NCBI GenBank assembly: GCA_024638645.1
Contig: JAHEJX010000018.1
Span: 1-49,361, forward strand
DNA: 49,361 nt
From: Actinomycetes bacterium
GTDB lineage: Bacteria > Actinomycetota > Acidimicrobiia > Spongiisociales > UBA5794
Direction: 5' to 3'
Every line of letters begins with the position of its first letter. Positions within the stretch are counted from its first letter, which is position 1. Made by a program: the position numbers and the translations under genes. Below are positions 27,856-35,393 of this stretch, in pieces. The notes under the pieces are model-generated. The model ran no database searches. It saw only the letters and a list, made by a program, of their open reading frames with translations, and was not told where the DNA came from.

Positions 27856-29088
27856 TCAGCCTGCAAGCCTCGTATGGATCGCGACTTCCCCGTGCATGGT
27901 CTTATGAACAGGACAGCGTTCGGCGATGGCCAGAAGCCGCTGTCGCTGGTCTTCGGCGAGGTCGCCGACGAGGGTGATCTCGCGAGTCATCTCGTCCACC
28001 ATGCCGCGCTCGGTTTCGCACAGCTCGCAGTCGGCGGCGTGAACCTTGCGATGGGTGAGCCGAACGGTGACGGATTCGAGCGGCCACTCCTTTTTGTCTG
28101 CATACATGCGCAGAGTCATCGAAGTACAGGCGCCAAGCGCACTCAGCAGATAGTCGTATGGGGTTGGCCCCGTATTGCCGCCGCCCACCGAGGCCGGCTC
28201 ATCTGCGACGAGTGGGAAACCGTTCGAAATGATGTCGGTGCGAAAACCCTTCTCGGTGCGCACAATCGTGACGCTCTCCGGAGCCCCGGCAACGAAGTCC
28301 GGCTGGCTGTGTGAGGTCAGATCACCGCTGATGTAGCGCGTAGCCCACGAAGCGATCACCTCGGCGACGTAGCGAGCGTCGCCGTCGTCCGTGATCAGGT
28401 GGTCGGCCGAATCAAGCGACACGAAGCTCTTGGGGTGGCGCGCTGCTTCGAATATCGCAGCCGCGTTATCGATGCCCACGGTGTTGTCGATAGGGGAGTG
28501 CAACACGAGCAGCGGTTTGCCGAGCGAACCGATCCGTTCCGAGAGATCGACGCCTTCGATGTCATGGAGCAGCTGGTCCTTGATCGTGATCGGGCGGCCC
28601 GCAAGCTGCACCTCGGCGGCACCCTTGGCGTGGATCGTCGCAATGTCCTGCTCGAGGTGTTGGAGGATGTGCTCAGGAGTGGCGGGAGCGGCGACTGTCA
28701 CAACTGACTTCACCTGCGGTAGGTCCGGCACCGTCGCCAAGGCCACTGCGCCACCGAGCGAATGACCGATCACAATCTCAGGTGCTTCGTAGTTGTCTCG
28801 CAGAAAGTGGGTTGCGGCCATAAAGTCGTCGATCGACGTGCTGAAGTTCGTGTCGGCAAATTCACCTTCGCTTTGGCCCAGCCCCGTGAAGTCGAAACGC
28901 AAGGTTGCAATGCCGTGGGCCGCCAGCGTCTCTGTGATCCGACCGATCGCACGGAGGTTCTTGGAGCACGTGAAGCAGTGGGCGTACAGGGCATAGCCAA
29001 TGGGATCGCCCGTGAGCGGGTAGTCGATTCGGCCGGCCAGCATCTGGCCGCGCCCGTTGGGGAAAGTGACCTTCTCGTGTCTCATCAT
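27856..29088 (-). CDS. Alpha/beta hydrolase fused to OsmC-like domain
   Basis: A 410-aa two-domain protein. Residues 1-255 form an alpha/beta hydrolase with nucleophile S110 (GHSLGG), D201 and H230 as the likely triad. Residues about 268-408 form an OsmC/Ohr-type domain with the redox cysteines C321 (LSALGACTSMT) and C392 (ERCPVHKTM). Ohr/OsmC proteins reduce organic hydroperoxides, and this fusion is known across bacteria. The natural reading is an esterase that releases or handles lipid hydroperoxides and a peroxidase that reduces them. It lies next to the SoxR-like regulator on the same strand, suggesting redox control, though the regulator-facing promoter drives the opposite operon. Confidence 0.9.
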   Translation of the reverse strand: MMRHEKVTFPNGRGQMLAGRIDYPLTGDPIGYALYAHCFTCSKNLRAIGRITETLAAHGIATLRFDFTGLGQSEGEFADTNFSTSIDDFMAATHFLRDNYEAPEIVIGHSLGGAVALATVPDLPQVKSVVTVAAPATPEHILQHLEQDIATIHAKGAAEVQLAGRPITIKDQLLHDIEGVDLSERIGSLGKPLLVLHSPIDNTVGIDNAAAIFEAARHPKSFVSLDSADHLITDDGDARYVAEVIASWATRYISGDLTSHSQPDFVAGAPESVTIVRTEKGFRTDIISNGFPLVADEPASVGGGNTGPTPYDYLLSALGACTSMTLRMYADKKEWPLESVTVRLTHRKVHAADCELCETERGMVDEMTREITLVGDLAEDQRQRLLAIAERCPVHKTMHGEVAIHTRLAG

Positions 29089-29122
29089 CTACCTCTGCTT
29101 GTCTGTCGAGCACGCCATATCA

Positions 29123-29587
29123 TCATGGATCACCTGCCGGATGTAGTGCTGCCGGCAAGAAAGCCGCACCTGGACCCCGCGAAGCTACGACATCGTTTGG
29201 GTTGCTAAGGCGACAACGTTGCAGGCTGAGGCAGCCGCAGCCGATGCACCCTTCGAGCCCGTCGCGGAGGTTCTCCAGAGCCCTGATCTCCTCGTCGAGG
29301 CGAGCGCGCCAGGCGCGGGAGATCTTCGACCAGTCGGCCTTCGTGGGATTGCGGCCCTCCGGCAGTAGCTCCAACGCGGACCGCACCTCATCCAAGGTGA
29401 GCCCGATGTGTCTCGCCGCAGCGATGAACGCGAGGCGTCGCAGTTCATGCCGCTCAAAGCGGCGCTGCCCGCCGGAAGTACGGGAAGCCTGGATCAAACC
29501 CTCGCGCTCGTAGTAGCGCAGCGCCGAAGGGGAGAAGCCGCTGCGATCTGCGGTTTCGCTGATTGTCAATAGGTCGTCGTGGTCCAT
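29123..29587 (-). CDS. soxR: MerR-family transcriptional regulator, SoxR type
   Basis: A 154-aa regulator, the usual SoxR length. The N-terminal winged helix reads LTISETADRSGFSPSALRYY...ERHELRRLAFI, followed by a dimerisation helix. The C-terminal [2Fe-2S] motif is complete: C114, C117, C119 and C125 in CIGCGCLSLQRC. In SoxR the oxidised cluster triggers DNA untwisting and activation; in actinobacteria it usually responds to redox-active metabolites. The ATG at 29587 follows AGGGA; an upstream start at 29614 would lie inside the operator. The protein is divergent from the SDR gene, whose promoter shows the MerR-type 19-bp spacer. Confidence 0.92.
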   Translation of the reverse strand: MDHDDLLTISETADRSGFSPSALRYYEREGLIQASRTSGGQRRFERHELRRLAFIAAARHIGLTLDEVRSALELLPEGRNPTKADWSKISRAWRARLDEEIRALENLRDGLEGCIGCGCLSLQRCRLSNPNDVVASRGPGAAFLPAALHPAGDP

Positions 29588-29599
29588 AGAAGAAATCCC

Positions 29600-29630
29600 T
29601 TGACTTGAAGTCAACTTTAAGTTGTACGTT
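29600..29630 (+). promoter_or_regulatory. MerR/SoxR-type promoter with 19-bp spacer and dyad operator
   Basis: TTGACT (29600-29605) and TACGTT (29625-29630) are separated by 19 bases instead of 17, the arrangement MerR-family activators need. Between and over them lies the dyad ACTTGAAGT-CA-ACTTTAAGT (29603-29622; 8 of 9 positions symmetric), whose centre AAGTCAACTT resembles the AAGTTAACTT core of the classical SoxR box. The adjacent soxR-like gene faces away and its start is 13 bases left of the -35. It likely drives the SDR/QueA-like operon under SoxR control. Confidence 0.75.
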
Positions 29631-29662
29631 GAGCGGAGTCAACCGATTGAAGGAGCAGAACG

Positions 29663-30340
29663 ATGAAAGCGCTCATCACCGGAGGATCCCGTGGGCTAGG
29701 CCGCGCTCTCGCAGTGGAACTCGACCGGCTGGGCTGGCATGTGACTGTCACGGGCCGAGACCAAAGGGATCTGGACGAGGTCGTATCGACAGGTAGTCGG
29801 ATTTCCGCCTTCGCCGGCAACATTCGCGATGAGACGCATCGGGTGGCGCTCGCCGGCGTCGTTGGCGAGTCGCTCGATCTGCTGGTGAACAACGCCAGTT
29901 ACCTCGGGCCGAGCCCTTTGGCCGCGATCGCTGCTTTCGGCGAGGACGAGCTGCATGCAGTATTCGACACCAATGTCGTCTCGCCCCTGGCACTCGTCGG
30001 CCGGCTCGTGGCTCCGTTGGCCAATGCCGAAGGGGTAGTGGTCAACATCAGCTCGGATGCCGCAGTCGAACCATACGAGCGATGGGGCCCCTACGGTGCT
30101 TCCAAGGCTGCACTCGACCATGCCTCTTCAATCCTTGCTGCGGAGGAGGCTGATCTTCGTGTATACGCGTTCGATCCCGGCGACATGCGAACTGCGATGC
30201 ACCAGGCAGCGTTTCCAGGAGAAGACATCACGGACCGGCCGCTACCCGAGTCGGTTGTGCCTGCGCTGGTCCGCCTGATCAACAGCGGGCGTCCGTCCGG
30301 CCGCTACACGCTCTCCGAGCTGGAGGTGCTGCCGGCGTGA
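29663..30340 (+). CDS. Short-chain dehydrogenase/reductase
   Basis: A 225-aa classical-type SDR. It has the cofactor motif TGGSRGLG (6-13), NNAS (76-79), catalytic serine in NISSD (130-131) and Y144/K148 (YGASK). An NADPH-type reductase is likely from the Arg after the glycine motif. It is the first gene behind the SoxR-type promoter. Its stop overlaps the GTG start of the QueA-like gene by 4 bases (GTGA), so the two are made together and probably act on the same compound. Substrate unknown. Confidence 0.9.
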   Translation: MKALITGGSRGLGRALAVELDRLGWHVTVTGRDQRDLDEVVSTGSRISAFAGNIRDETHRVALAGVVGESLDLLVNNASYLGPSPLAAIAAFGEDELHAVFDTNVVSPLALVGRLVAPLANAEGVVVNISSDAAVEPYERWGPYGASKAALDHASSILAAEEADLRVYAFDPGDMRTAMHQAAFPGEDITDRPLPESVVPALVRLINSGRPSGRYTLSELEVLPA

Positions 30341-31422
30341 CTGCTTCCGCCCTGAGCTACCGATTCGAGCTGCCGCAGGAACGCATCGCATCTGTGCCGC
30401 CCGAGGAGCGGGGCCTCCAGCGCGATGAGGTGCGGCTACTCGTTGCGGGCCCTGAAGGTTTCAGCGATACCAGCTTTCGAAGTCTTGCCGCCCACCTGTA
30501 CGCCGGCGACTTGGTCGTCGTGAACACCAGTCCGACTATGCCTGCGGCCCTGTCCGGCACGATGCGTGGCGATCGTGTCGGGATTCATCTATCGACTCTG
30601 GGGGACGACGGGAGATGGGTGGTTGAGTTGCGCCACTCCGACAACTCCGGACCTATCCGCAGCGGTATTCGCAGCGAAGTGATTCGAGTGTCACCCGGCG
30701 GTTCGGTGCGGCTGATCCACCCGGCCGATGGCGGCGCTCCCGGTGACGTTCGCCTGTGGCGAGCCGACGTCGATGTTCCAGGCGGCGTGCGCCGGTTCGT
30801 CGCCCGTCACGGTCGGCCGATTCGGTACGGCTATGTACCAGGGGCGTGGCCGCTCGACCTGTATCAGACGATCTTTGCCGATTCCACGGCATGGCCCGGC
30901 AGCGCTGAGATGCCGAGTGCCGCCAGGCCCTTCTCACCTCGCGTCGTGGCCTCGCTGAGGCGCAGGGGCGTGAAGCTCGCCACGGTCAGGCTCGATACCG
31001 GTGTGTCGTCCCAGGAAGCCGCCGAGCCGCCGTATCCCGAGCACTTTTCCGTGTCGGAAACGACCGCCACCGCGGTCAATCAGGCACGGCTTTCAGGCAG
31101 TCGCGTGGTTGCCGTCGGCACGACCGTGGCGCGCGCTCTCGAGTCTGTTGTAGACGGTCAAGGGTCGGTTGCTGCGGGTGAGGGCTGGACCGATCTCGTC
31201 CTAGGCCCTGAGCGCCCGCTCAGAGTCGTCAAGGGGCTGATCACAGGATTCCACCCTCCCGAGGCCTCCCACTTGCGACTCCTCGAAGCGGTCGCCGGTC
31301 GTGATGTGGTGGCCGCCGCATACGATCTCGCATTGGACTCGGGATATCTATGGCACGAATTCGGCGATTCATGTCTGCTGATACCTGATGGTGGGTGCAG
31401 CGGATTCTCGCGAGCTGCCTGA
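30337..31422 (+). CDS. QueA-like (S-adenosylmethionine:tRNA ribosyltransferase-isomerase family) protein with divergent active site
   Basis: A 361-aa protein that aligns with QueA along its length: YRFELPQERIA at the N-terminus, GDLVVVNTSPTMPAALSG (57-74), and RVVAVGTTVARALES (256-270). Positions conserved in true QueA are changed: the AAPTAGLHF segment reads EMPSAARPF (191-199), and the TLHVGxGTF strand reads VRLDTGVSS (217-225). It probably keeps the SAM-binding fold but transfers ribosyl to something other than preQ1-tRNA. No other queuosine gene is present. It is translationally coupled to an SDR under a SoxR-type promoter. Databases would likely label it queA; I leave the symbol empty for these reasons. 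Confidence 0.78.
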   Translation: MTASALSYRFELPQERIASVPPEERGLQRDEVRLLVAGPEGFSDTSFRSLAAHLYAGDLVVVNTSPTMPAALSGTMRGDRVGIHLSTLGDDGRWVVELRHSDNSGPIRSGIRSEVIRVSPGGSVRLIHPADGGAPGDVRLWRADVDVPGGVRRFVARHGRPIRYGYVPGAWPLDLYQTIFADSTAWPGSAEMPSAARPFSPRVVASLRRRGVKLATVRLDTGVSSQEAAEPPYPEHFSVSETTATAVNQARLSGSRVVAVGTTVARALESVVDGQGSVAAGEGWTDLVLGPERPLRVVKGLITGFHPPEASHLRLLEAVAGRDVVAAAYDLALDSGYLWHEFGDSCLLIPDGGCSGFSRAA

Positions 31423-31423
31423 A

Positions 31424-32872
31424 TCACACGTTGTAAGTCGAAGAGGAGACGTCGCCGCCCGTACCTGTCCAGTTCGTGTGGAAGTACTCACCCCTGTCAC
31501 GGTCCACTCGCTCGTAGGTGTGGGCGCCGAAGTAGTCGCGCTGGGCCTGGATGAGGTTCGCCGGAAGCCTTTCGGTTCGAAACGCATCGTAAAAGGCGAG
31601 AGCCGACCCATAGGCGGGAGTGGGAATGCCGGCAGCGATTGCACGTGTGACCGTCCGGCGCCAGCCCGGCTGCGCTGCTTGGATCTCGTGTGCGAAGAAG
31701 TCGTTGAGGAGCAAGTGGCGGTCCGGTTGCTCGGTGAAGGCCGCCATGATTTCACTGAGGAACTTGGAGCGGATGATGCAGCCGCCGCGCCACATCGAGG
31801 CGATTGATGCAAAGTCGAGGTCCCAATCGAACTCGGCGGCGGCGGCATCCATGAGCATGAATCCCTGGGCGTAGCTGACGATTTTCGATGCATACAACGC
31901 GTCGTGGAGGTCGGCGAGCACTAGCTGCGGATCGTCGTCGATGTGAGGCTGCGGACCATCGAGAACCTTCGACGCCGCAACCCGCTGATCCTTGAGAGAA
32001 GACACGATTCGGGCGTAGACGGCTTCGCCCACGAGAGTCATCGGCTGGCCGATCTCCATGGAGGAAATCACCGTCCACTTGCCGGTGCCCTTCTGGCCGG
32101 CCGCATCGAGGATCTTCTCGAGCAGGGGGGCGCCGTCTTCGTCCGTGGTCGCCATGATGTCGGCAGTGATCTCGATGAGATATGAGTCGAGCTTGCCCTG
32201 ATCCCATTCCGCGAACACCCGGTGCATTTCATCGTGACGCATCGAGAGCCCGCGTCGCATGATGTCGTAGGCCTCGCCGATCACCTGCATGTCGCCGTAT
32301 TCGATGCCGTTGTGGACCATCTTGACGTAGTGGCCCGCGCCGTCCGAGCCGACCCAGTCGCAGCAGGGCACGTCTTCCACCTTGGCGGCGATGGACTGGA
32401 AGATCTCCTGTACATGCGGCCACGCTTCTGGAGTGCCCCCTGGCATGATCGAGGGGCCGTAGCGAGCGCCTTCTTCGCCGCCGCTCACGCCGGTGCCGAT
32501 GAATCGCAGACCCGCCTCCTCGACACGTTTGGTCCGTTCGATGCTGTTCGTGAACAGCGCGTTGCCGCCGTCGATGATGATGTCGCCGTCGTCCAGTAGT
32601 GGGATGAGAGTGTCGATCGTGGCGTCGACGGGTGCGCCCGCCTTGATCATCAACATCACGCGCCGTGGTGTCTTCAGTTGCGAAACCAGCTCCTCGAGGC
32701 TCTGTGCTCCGATCACGTTGGATCCGGCAGCTTCGCCCGCGAGGAACTCGTCCACCCGTTCGGTCGTCCGGTTGAATGCGGCGACGGTGAAGCCGTGGTC
32801 GTTCATGTTCATGATGAGGTTGCGCCCCATCACTGCCAGGCCGACTACGCCGATGTCTGCTGCTGGTTCCAT
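31424..32872 (-). CDS. gnd: 6-phosphogluconate dehydrogenase, decarboxylating
   Basis: A 482-aa enzyme of the oxidative pentose phosphate pathway (6-phosphogluconate + NADP+ to ribulose 5-phosphate + CO2 + NADPH), the normal length for the long form. It shows the Rossmann start IGVVGLAVMGRNLIMNMND, the substrate signature near GGEEGARYGPSIMPGG, the catalytic KMVHNGIEYGDMQ (Lys and Asn), and QKGTGKWT in the helical domain. The ATG at 32872 follows GGAGAGTG; the longer upstream frame is not needed. It stops one base from the convergent QueA-like gene. Confidence 0.97.
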   Translation of the reverse strand: MEPAADIGVVGLAVMGRNLIMNMNDHGFTVAAFNRTTERVDEFLAGEAAGSNVIGAQSLEELVSQLKTPRRVMLMIKAGAPVDATIDTLIPLLDDGDIIIDGGNALFTNSIERTKRVEEAGLRFIGTGVSGGEEGARYGPSIMPGGTPEAWPHVQEIFQSIAAKVEDVPCCDWVGSDGAGHYVKMVHNGIEYGDMQVIGEAYDIMRRGLSMRHDEMHRVFAEWDQGKLDSYLIEITADIMATTDEDGAPLLEKILDAAGQKGTGKWTVISSMEIGQPMTLVGEAVYARIVSSLKDQRVAASKVLDGPQPHIDDDPQLVLADLHDALYASKIVSYAQGFMLMDAAAAEFDWDLDFASIASMWRGGCIIRSKFLSEIMAAFTEQPDRHLLLNDFFAHEIQAAQPGWRRTVTRAIAAGIPTPAYGSALAFYDAFRTERLPANLIQAQRDYFGAHTYERVDRDRGEYFHTNWTGTGGDVSSSTYNV

Positions 32873-32928
32873 CACTCTCCTTGGCTGGAATCTAGGCGGT
32901 CGTGGGTCCGCTCGGCGACGACACACAA

Positions 32929-32944
32929 TCCCCCGGGCGGGGGA
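32929..32944. other. Short GC hairpin between divergent gnd and DUF4342 genes
   Basis: TCCCCC-GGGC-GGGGGA forms a 6-bp stem with a 4-base loop in the 177-base divergent region. It sits in the leader or promoter region of gnd. No uridine run follows on either strand, so it is not an obvious terminator; a regulatory role is possible. Confidence 0.3.
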
Positions 32945-33049
32945 GGCCTGATTCACTCCGGGGCGTGATGACATTGGCCTCTGGGCGATTGACCATGGGT
33001 GCAGTAAACATGAAGCCATCACGGTGGCTCGAGAAGGAAAGGCCCACCC

Positions 33050-33328
33050 ATGACAACCGAAGTAACCGAGATTGAGGCGACCGAAACCTACGACGTCGAA
33101 GGCGACGACCTGGTTGCCAAGATCAAAGAGCTGGTCCGCGAGGGCAACGTCCGCCGGATCATCATCAAGAACGAGGATGGCAAGCGGCTCATTGAGATCC
33201 CCCTGACAGTCGGAGTGGTCGGAGCAGTCTTGCTCCCGGTATGGGCAGCAATCGCGGTGATTGCAGCCATCGTCACCAACGCGTCCATTGAGGTCGAGCG
33301 GGTCGAGAAGGCCGACGAAGCCGTTTAG
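33050..33328 (+). CDS. DUF4342 domain protein
   Basis: A 92-aa protein. Residues 18-50 (VEGDDLVAKIKELVREGNVRRIIIKNEDGK) form a small alpha-beta unit, followed by IPLTVGVVGAVLLPVWAA, which begins a hydrophobic membrane helix of about 25 residues, and a charged tail. This matches DUF4342, a family of small membrane-associated proteins of unknown function, sometimes with UBA-like helices. The ATG follows GAGAAGGAAAGG. It is divergent from gnd. Confidence 0.85.
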   Translation: MTTEVTEIEATETYDVEGDDLVAKIKELVREGNVRRIIIKNEDGKRLIEIPLTVGVVGAVLLPVWAAIAVIAAIVTNASIEVERVEKADEAV

Positions 33329-33332
33329 CTCT

Positions 33333-33512
33333 TCACCAGCGGACTACTCGTCGTCGGAAGAAGTGGCGGCGGAGACGGCGGATCTTGCGGCGCAGCTTGC
33401 GGCGCTCGGCGCGAGTCTCCGCCGCTCGGTGTTGTTGTCTCAACTCATCGAACTGGCGTCGGAACTCCCCCTCGACGGCCGCGTCGGGATCGATCGGGTC
33501 CTGGTTGTTCAC
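33333..33512 (-). CDS. Small highly basic protein coupled to the methyltransferase gene
   Basis: A 59-aa frame from GTG at 33512 to TGA at 33333. Its GTG overlaps the methyltransferase TGA (GTGA, 4 bases), the same coupling used between neighbours elsewhere in this window. The N-terminal half is acidic (NNQDPIDPDAAVEGEF). The C-terminal half is strongly basic and helical (about 18 Arg/Lys in the last 26 residues). It could bind nucleic acid or ribosomes, or be a charged membrane-surface peptide. Family not recognised. Confidence 0.6.
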   Translation of the reverse strand: MNNQDPIDPDAAVEGEFRRQFDELRQQHRAAETRAERRKLRRKIRRLRRHFFRRRVVRW

Positions 33513-34312
33513 TGCGAGGGCTTCCGAGCGAGAACTTCGCCGTGAAGGAACGCGAAGAATGGCTCAGCGGAGTCCGCCCACCGGTCGAACGCGGTGGCCA
33601 TGTCTTCGACTTCCTCCGCGGTTGCCATCCCCTCTCTGATGAGGTCCCGGCCCATACGCGCCTGGCGCAGGCGGCTCGTCCACAGCTGGCGCCACCGGTC
33701 AATGGCCGCATCCGTCGAGTACGTCCAAGAGCTTGTCGATGGCGTGACATCGATGAACCCGGCAGCCGCTACCCACCCCCGTAGGCGCCGACCGGCATCG
33801 GGCTCGCCCCCGTTGCGGCGTGCGATCTCGTGATACAGCTCCAGCCAGCGGTCGATGAGTGCGTCGTGCGGATCGTGCACCATCGTCCCGTAGTCGGCGT
33901 CGCGCACCGCCACAATGCAGCCAGGCTTGAGTACCCGGTATGCCTCGCGGAGTACCGCCACAGGGTCGGCAAGGTGCTGCAGAAGCTGGTGGGCGTAGAC
34001 CACGTCGAAGGTGTCGTCTCCGTACTCCAAGTCGTAGACGTCGCCTACGACGAAGGACGCGTTAGGGGTACCCCGGCGCTCGCGATCGTCTTCTGCCCGG
34101 GCTATGGCTTCGGGAGCGGCGTCGATGCCCACGACGATCTCAACCCACTCCGCAAGGTCCAAAGAAATCGAGCCGGGCCCGCAGCCGAGGTCGAGCAACA
34201 AGTCGGACTCAGTGAGATGGGGGAGCAGGAATCTTGCGCTGTTGGCGGCGGTCCGTCGGGCGTGATCGTCGACAACTGTGCCGAAGTGTCCGTGGGTGTA
34301 CTTCTCGCGCAT
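33509..34312 (-). CDS. Class I SAM-dependent methyltransferase
   Basis: A 267-aa UbiE/Methyltransf_11-type enzyme. Motif I is LLDLGCGPGS (39-48), followed by an acidic residue ending strand 2 (VVGIDAAPEAI), GDVYDLEYGDDTFDVVYAHQLLQHL (post-I/II) and EAYRVLKPGCIVAV (motif III). The residues after about 150 form a substrate lid typical of small-molecule methyltransferases. Substrate unknown. The stop overlaps the start of a 59-aa basic protein. The gene is divergent from a GNAT gene about 40 bases away. Confidence 0.92.
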   Translation of the reverse strand: MREKYTHGHFGTVVDDHARRTAANSARFLLPHLTESDLLLDLGCGPGSISLDLAEWVEIVVGIDAAPEAIARAEDDRERRGTPNASFVVGDVYDLEYGDDTFDVVYAHQLLQHLADPVAVLREAYRVLKPGCIVAVRDADYGTMVHDPHDALIDRWLELYHEIARRNGGEPDAGRRLRGWVAAAGFIDVTPSTSSWTYSTDAAIDRWRQLWTSRLRQARMGRDLIREGMATAEEVEDMATAFDRWADSAEPFFAFLHGEVLARKPSQ

Positions 34313-34354
34313 TCGATGACGTTAATGACAAGAGGTATCGCTAGCGTCAGGTAC

Positions 34355-34747
34355 GTGATCGAGTACGGCTGGCGAGGCCAGATCGACAACGACGCGTTGA
34401 ACCGGCTCCACGCAGACGCGTTCGGGCACGGGCTTTACGGCGACGACTGGCGCACGCAGACCGCTCGCCACAGCCTCGGCTGGGTAACGGCCTACGACGG
34501 GGATCGGCTCGTAGGCTTTCTCAACGTGCCCTGGGATGGCGGAGTCCACGCCTGGTTGCAGGACGTGATTGTCGCCTCGACCGATCGGCGCCGCGGCATC
34601 GGGCGGGCAATGGTCGCCCTCGCGACGGAGAACTCCCGTACGGCAGGGTGCGAGTGGCTCCATGTCGATTTCGACGAGGAACATCGTGAATTCTATGTCG
34701 GTGCGTGCGGATTCACCCCGAGCGGGGCGGGACTGATCGAGTTATAG
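34355..34747 (+). CDS. GNAT-family N-acetyltransferase
   Basis: A 130-aa acetyltransferase. The acetyl-CoA loop is RRRGIGRAMVALA, preceded by the strand WLQDVIVAST and followed by EWLHVDFDEEHREFYVGACGF, the classical GNAT C-terminus. I chose GTG at 34355 because IEYGWRGQIDNDALNRLHADAF is the expected family N-terminus and AGG lies five bases before; ATGs at 34316 and 34325 would add residues that overlap the promoter of the divergent methyltransferase. Substrate unknown. Confidence 0.85.
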   Translation: MIEYGWRGQIDNDALNRLHADAFGHGLYGDDWRTQTARHSLGWVTAYDGDRLVGFLNVPWDGGVHAWLQDVIVASTDRRRGIGRAMVALATENSRTAGCEWLHVDFDEEHREFYVGACGFTPSGAGLIEL

Positions 34748-34749
34748 GC

Positions 34750-35316
34750 TCAGGCTGTCCAGTTGGGATCGCGTCCGCTCACCGCCAGCGCTTTTTCGAA
34801 CTCGCTCGCATTGTCTGGGGCCGGAACCTCAGGACCGAAGAAACCGCCTTCGCGGCCGTTGGGCCCGGCCTGTGCCGTTATGGCGGCAGACATGGCTGCA
34901 GTCGTCGGGTCGAGTTGATACTCCTGGCCTGTGGCTCGAGCTAGGTCCCAGGCGTGAACGGTCAGCTCCATCAGTGTGATTCCGGCGGCATTTTCGGCCG
35001 GCATCGCGCCTGCCCCGAAATTGACTTCGCCTTCGAAGGCACCTTCCTCGGATATCGCCGCGACGAGATCGTTCGCCATAGCCTCGTAGGCGGCTGCCCA
35101 ATCCTGCTGCGTGAAGTCCGGGGCTTCGCCCTCCATGGCGGGGCCCCGCCGGAACGCATTGGCCGCATAAGGGAGAAATCCGGTCATGTGGTTTCCCAAC
35201 GTCCTGACGTCGAACTCGGAACATGGGGTTGGACTGTCGAGCTGGTCCTGGCTCACTCCGGCTATGACTTTGGATGCTGCTTGTGCTGCGCTCGCGATGG
35301 CGTCTTGCATGCTCAT
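34750..35316 (-). CDS. TIGR03086-type DinB-like metal-binding protein
   Basis: A 188-aa helical-bundle protein of the actinobacterial DinB/mycothiol-dependent maleylpyruvate isomerase-like fold. It has the N-terminal SPTPCSEFDVRTLGNHM with the first histidine (43) and the family motif LTVHAWDLARATGQ with His and Asp. These His residues bind a divalent metal. Members may use mycothiol but most are uncharacterised. The ATG at 35316 follows GGAGGAG at about six bases; the longer frame is not used. It converges on the GNAT gene. Confidence 0.88.
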   Translation of the reverse strand: MSMQDAIASAAQAASKVIAGVSQDQLDSPTPCSEFDVRTLGNHMTGFLPYAANAFRRGPAMEGEAPDFTQQDWAAAYEAMANDLVAAISEEGAFEGEVNFGAGAMPAENAAGITLMELTVHAWDLARATGQEYQLDPTTAAMSAAITAQAGPNGREGGFFGPEVPAPDNASEFEKALAVSGRDPNWTA

Positions 35317-35393
35317 GGGTCGCTCCTCCTCCAGAAACTCGTACGGCACCTGCACCATACCGACGTGCGAACCTCGATCTTTCGACACACTGC

